A stretch of DNA of 7,698 nt from the NCBI GenBank assembly GCA_017382555.1, contig JAFOAB010000091.1, positions 1-7,698 of the forward strand, written 5' to 3'. The first letter of the stretch is position 1. Each line of letters begins with the position of its first letter. This document shows, in pieces, positions 6,228-7,698 of the stretch. The notes beneath the pieces are model-generated. The model did no database searches. It was not told the DNA's origin and worked only from the letters and a program-made list of their open reading frames with translations. Position numbers and translations under genes: made by a program. This stretch comes from Clostridia bacterium. Its GTDB lineage: Bacteria > Bacillota > Clostridia > Oscillospirales > CAG-272.

Positions 6228-6893
6228 TCAGTTACTAAAAGAAATATTACTGTTGATAGTTACAAAATCGACGGAAAGCCCCGCATAAACACCGCGGAAA
6301 TGCCAAGATGCGCTTATCGGTAAGGTAGTAGCGGACGCATCGGATTTATTTACGGTAAAGGTATAGGTTCCAAAATCGATTTCGTTAAAGCCGGAGCCGG
6401 GGATCTCAAGCTGGGGAGTGTTGTATCCGATCTTAGTGTCACCGACGCTTATCTCTCCGTCATATCTTTCGCCTACAAAGATAGAATAGCACTCAAGATA
6501 AAGCTTAACGGTGATAACGGCAGTTCCCTCCTGCTCACCATCAACGGCTGACCAATTTAGAAGAAGATTGAGCTTAGTTCCGGAATCGGAAATAACGTAA
6601 CCTGAGCCGAGAGCACGTCCGGGCTGATGAGGTGGCTTAACCACGGTGGTTACCTCCTCTGTAACCGCCTCGGTTGCAGGAGCATCGGTTATGGGAGCAT
6701 CTGTTACCGGAGCTTCGGTTATAACGGGGACGTCCGTTGTGTCATCAACAACGGGGTTCTCGGTTGTAACAATCGGGTCCGGGAGTATGGCAGTTGTAAT
6801 GGGATCGGTCTCGGTTGGACGATCCGTACCCTTGCAGGAAGCAAAAGACAAGCAAACAGCAACTACTGCAATAATTAAAATATATTTTCTCAC
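6228..6893 (-). CDS. Lipoprotein with Thr/Pro/Asp/Glu-rich linker and beta domain
   Basis: The 221-residue product starts with a short basic segment and a hydrophobic stretch ending in lipobox FASC, with Cys20 as the predicted lipid-modified residue. Residues about 22-91 form a low-complexity linker rich in Thr, Pro, Asp, Glu and Val, including TEAP, VTDAP and ITDAP units. Such linkers commonly hold a domain away from the membrane through the cell wall. Residues about 93-221 form a compact domain with many beta segments, for example NLLLNWSAVDG, GTAVITVKLYLEC and FGTYTFTVNKS, compatible with a beta-sandwich. No enzyme motif is seen. The start is GTG at 6893, with AAAGG nearby upstream. A clear promoter lies about 40-65 bases upstream, so this gene leads the operon that continues into the Smr-like and MscS genes. 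Its role is unknown; ligand binding or cell-wall contact is possible. Confidence 0.85.
   Translation of the reverse strand: MRKYILIIAVVAVCLSFASCKGTDRPTETDPITTAILPDPIVTTENPVVDDTTDVPVITEAPVTDAPITDAPATEAVTEEVTTVVKPPHQPGRALGSGYVISDSGTKLNLLLNWSAVDGEQEGTAVITVKLYLECYSIFVGERYDGEISVGDTKIGYNTPQLEIPGSGFNEIDFGTYTFTVNKSDASATTLPISASWHFRGVYAGLSVDFVTINSNISFSN
6666..6719 (-). repeat. TEAP/TDAP repeat in the lipoprotein linker
   Basis: Residues 59-76 of the lipoprotein read as successive units TEAP, VTDAP, ITDAP and ATEA. At DNA level they form imperfect 15-base repeats of the type ACCGATGCTCC, differing mostly at third codon positions. Such a tract can change unit number by slippage, altering linker length without breaking the frame. 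Confidence 0.7.
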
Positions 6894-6930
6894 GTTTCAC
6901 CTTTCAGTTAAACAAATTACGTTTTATTTT

Positions 6931-6959
6931 ATTATAACACCATAATCACGGCAATTCAA
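6931..6959 (-). promoter_or_regulatory. Sigma-A promoter of the lipoprotein-Smr-MscS operon
   Basis: On the minus strand, a -35 box TTGAAT (6954-6959) and a perfect -10 box TATAAT (6931-6936) are separated by 17 bp. TGT before the -10 makes it an extended -10 promoter. The predicted start near 6924 leaves a leader of about 30 nt before the GTG at 6893. No operator or riboswitch structure was seen in this short leader. Confidence 0.82.
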
Positions 6960-7006
6960 TAGTTAGCAAATAAAAGACAAAAAGTTATCAATTCGTTCAC
7001 AATTCG

Positions 7007-7036
7007 AAAAAAGACCGCAATAAGCGGTCTTTTTCG
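7007..7036. terminator. Strong bidirectional intrinsic terminator
   Basis: The GACCGC arm (7013-7018) pairs with GCGGTC (7024-7029) around an AATAA loop. The stem extends through flanking A and T tracts (7008-7012 with 7030-7034). On the minus strand the stem is followed by T6, so it ends the transcript of the small peptide gene whose stop codon lies four to five bases before the stem region. It separates that unit from the promoter at 6931-6959. Confidence 0.9.
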
Positions 7037-7040
7037 TTAA

Positions 7041-7154
7041 TTAACTATTAAACCAATCGGTATTAATGGAAAGATTCCAAGAGCTGAGTGAATCCGTCTT
7101 TACCTCGGGAAGCTCGTTAATTTCAATAACGGGAGCAACATACTTTTCTTTCAT
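7041..7154 (-). CDS. Small peptide of 37 residues coupled to a surface protein gene
   Basis: A short frame begins MKEKYVAPVIEINEL and continues PEVKTDSLSSWNLSI, ending NTDWFNS. It has a strong Shine-Dalgarno sequence (GGAAGGTGAG, 7162-7171) seven bases before the ATG. That site overlaps the stop codon of the upstream surface-protein gene, so translation is probably coupled. A terminator follows the stop codon almost directly, which places the peptide as the last gene of the unit. The peptide has no signal sequence, membrane span or cysteine. The N-terminal YxxP segment followed by a Ser/Thr/Asn/Trp-rich tail recalls small ORFs I have seen repeatedly beside surface-protein genes in gut Clostridia, and also leader-core layouts of ribosomally made peptides. 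No modification enzyme is in this window, so its function is open. Confidence 0.75.
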   Translation of the reverse strand: MKEKYVAPVIEINELPEVKTDSLSSWNLSINTDWFNS

Positions 7155-7161
7155 TATATCA

Positions 7162-7171
7162 CTCACCTTCC
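7162..7171 (-). promoter_or_regulatory. Ribosome binding site of the 37-residue peptide
   Basis: GGAAGGTGAG on the minus strand is seven bases from the ATG at 7154. It includes the TGA stop codon (7163-7165) of the upstream gene, a layout typical of translational coupling. It is the main reason for accepting this very short gene. Confidence 0.75.
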
Positions 7172-7698
7172 AAAATAATTATCGGCTGCTACGCTGTAAA
7201 GATACATAGCTCTTATAAGATCGGGAAGCCCACTTACAGTGCTTCTTAAGTTATGCGCCATATAGCTACGAACGCTGTAGGTTACGGAAATCTGCTCACC
7301 CTCACCGCTCTTAGCACAAACGCTAACGGTATAAGAAACGTCAAGATATGCGGCGGGTATATTTGTCACCACTACGGCAATCTTGCCGTCAGCATCGAAG
7401 GGTACAAGAACAATATCATCGGATACGGGGCTTGTAAGAGTAAATACGTAATCATCCGCATTTCCATCGACGGTAAAATAATGGGTAATAGCAGTTGCGG
7501 AATCAACCGCCACGTTTACTCCGTAATAAGCTATTCCGTTGCAATTTCCGCTAAAGCTTGCGGAAGTGTCCGCAAGAATACGATCATCATACTCGCCGGT
7601 GATAATATCCACGATAAGCTCGTTCTCACCGTAAAGCACGTTGCCGTTAGCAAGCTCGTCCGAGCTGTCAGCAAAATATTCGAAATACTGCTGAGCAA
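7163..7698 (-). CDS. Surface-type protein, C-terminal part (5' end outside window)
   Basis: The frame is open to the right edge of the window, so about 177 C-terminal residues are visible and the true start lies outside. An internal GTG at 7639 is not a convincing start, because the frame continues upstream as AQQYFEYFADSSDELANGN. The visible part is rich in beta segments (for example HYFTVDGNADDYVFTLTS and KIAVVVTNIPAAYLDVSYTV). It ends with a helical tail, YSVRSYMAHNLRSTVSGLP followed by DLIRAMYLYSVAADNYFGR. This beta domain plus YSxxSY...ALYLY..AA..YF-type tail is a pattern I associate with the C-terminus of large secreted proteins of gut Clostridia. There is no cell-wall sorting motif (LPxTG) or C-terminal membrane span. 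Export and surface location are inferred from resemblance, since the signal region is not visible. It is followed after 8 bp by the small peptide gene. Confidence 0.8.
   Translation of the reverse strand, partial: AQQYFEYFADSSDELANGNVLYGENELIVDIITGEYDDRILADTSASFSGNCNGIAYYGVNVAVDSATAITHYFTVDGNADDYVFTLTSPVSDDIVLVPFDADGKIAVVVTNIPAAYLDVSYTVSVCAKSGEGEQISVTYSVRSYMAHNLRSTVSGLPDLIRAMYLYSVAADNYFGR

Noticed and set aside
7041..7154. Lasso-peptide precursor, from the Y-x2-P leader spacing and the Thr near a possible cleavage site
   Set aside because: A core starting after Thr20-Asp21 has no Asp or Glu at positions 7-9 to form the ring, the leader lacks the usual Gly, and no lasso protease or cyclase gene is in the window.

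Overview
The window looks like a chromosomal piece of a gut-type anaerobic Firmicute, probably class Clostridia (Oscillospiraceae or a relative). This is inferred from moderate GC, strong GGAGG-type ribosome binding sites, lipoproteins with Thr/Asp/Ala/Pro-rich linkers, a tRNA without an encoded CCA, and a surface-protein C-terminus plus small peptide of a kind I associate with these bacteria. No phage, transposase, CRISPR or plasmid feature was seen.

Everything supported is on the minus strand, so transcription runs from right to left. At the right edge (7163-7698) is the C-terminal part of a surface-type protein, coupled to a 37-residue peptide gene (7041-7154). A strong bidirectional terminator (about 7007-7036) closes that unit. 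A clear sigma-A promoter (6931-6959) then starts a tightly packed run: a small lipoprotein (6228-6893), an Smr-like small protein (5893-6219), an MscS-type mechanosensitive channel (5021-5869) and a 512-residue lipoprotein (3458-4996). After a hairpin (3425-3448) come an ABC exporter ATPase (2754-3401) and two ABC-2 type permeases (1549-2739 and 393-1532). Gaps within the two blocks are 8-24 bp, and 56 bp lie between them. All seven genes could share one transcript, or the hairpin could separate an envelope-stress/lipoprotein unit from an export unit.

At the left end, a short AT-rich interval may hold a small single-span membrane ORF (254-358). It is followed by a well-formed tRNA-Val(GAC) gene (96-169) with its own promoter (186-214) and a terminator hairpin (62-94).

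The functional theme is the cell envelope: an osmotic-release channel, two lipoproteins anchored outside the membrane, and an ABC exporter whose two permease subunits each carry a large extracytoplasmic domain. The substrate of the exporter and the roles of both lipoproteins cannot be read from the sequence. The least described items are the 37-residue peptide, the Smr-like protein lacking the usual catalytic histidines, and the 512-residue lipoprotein.
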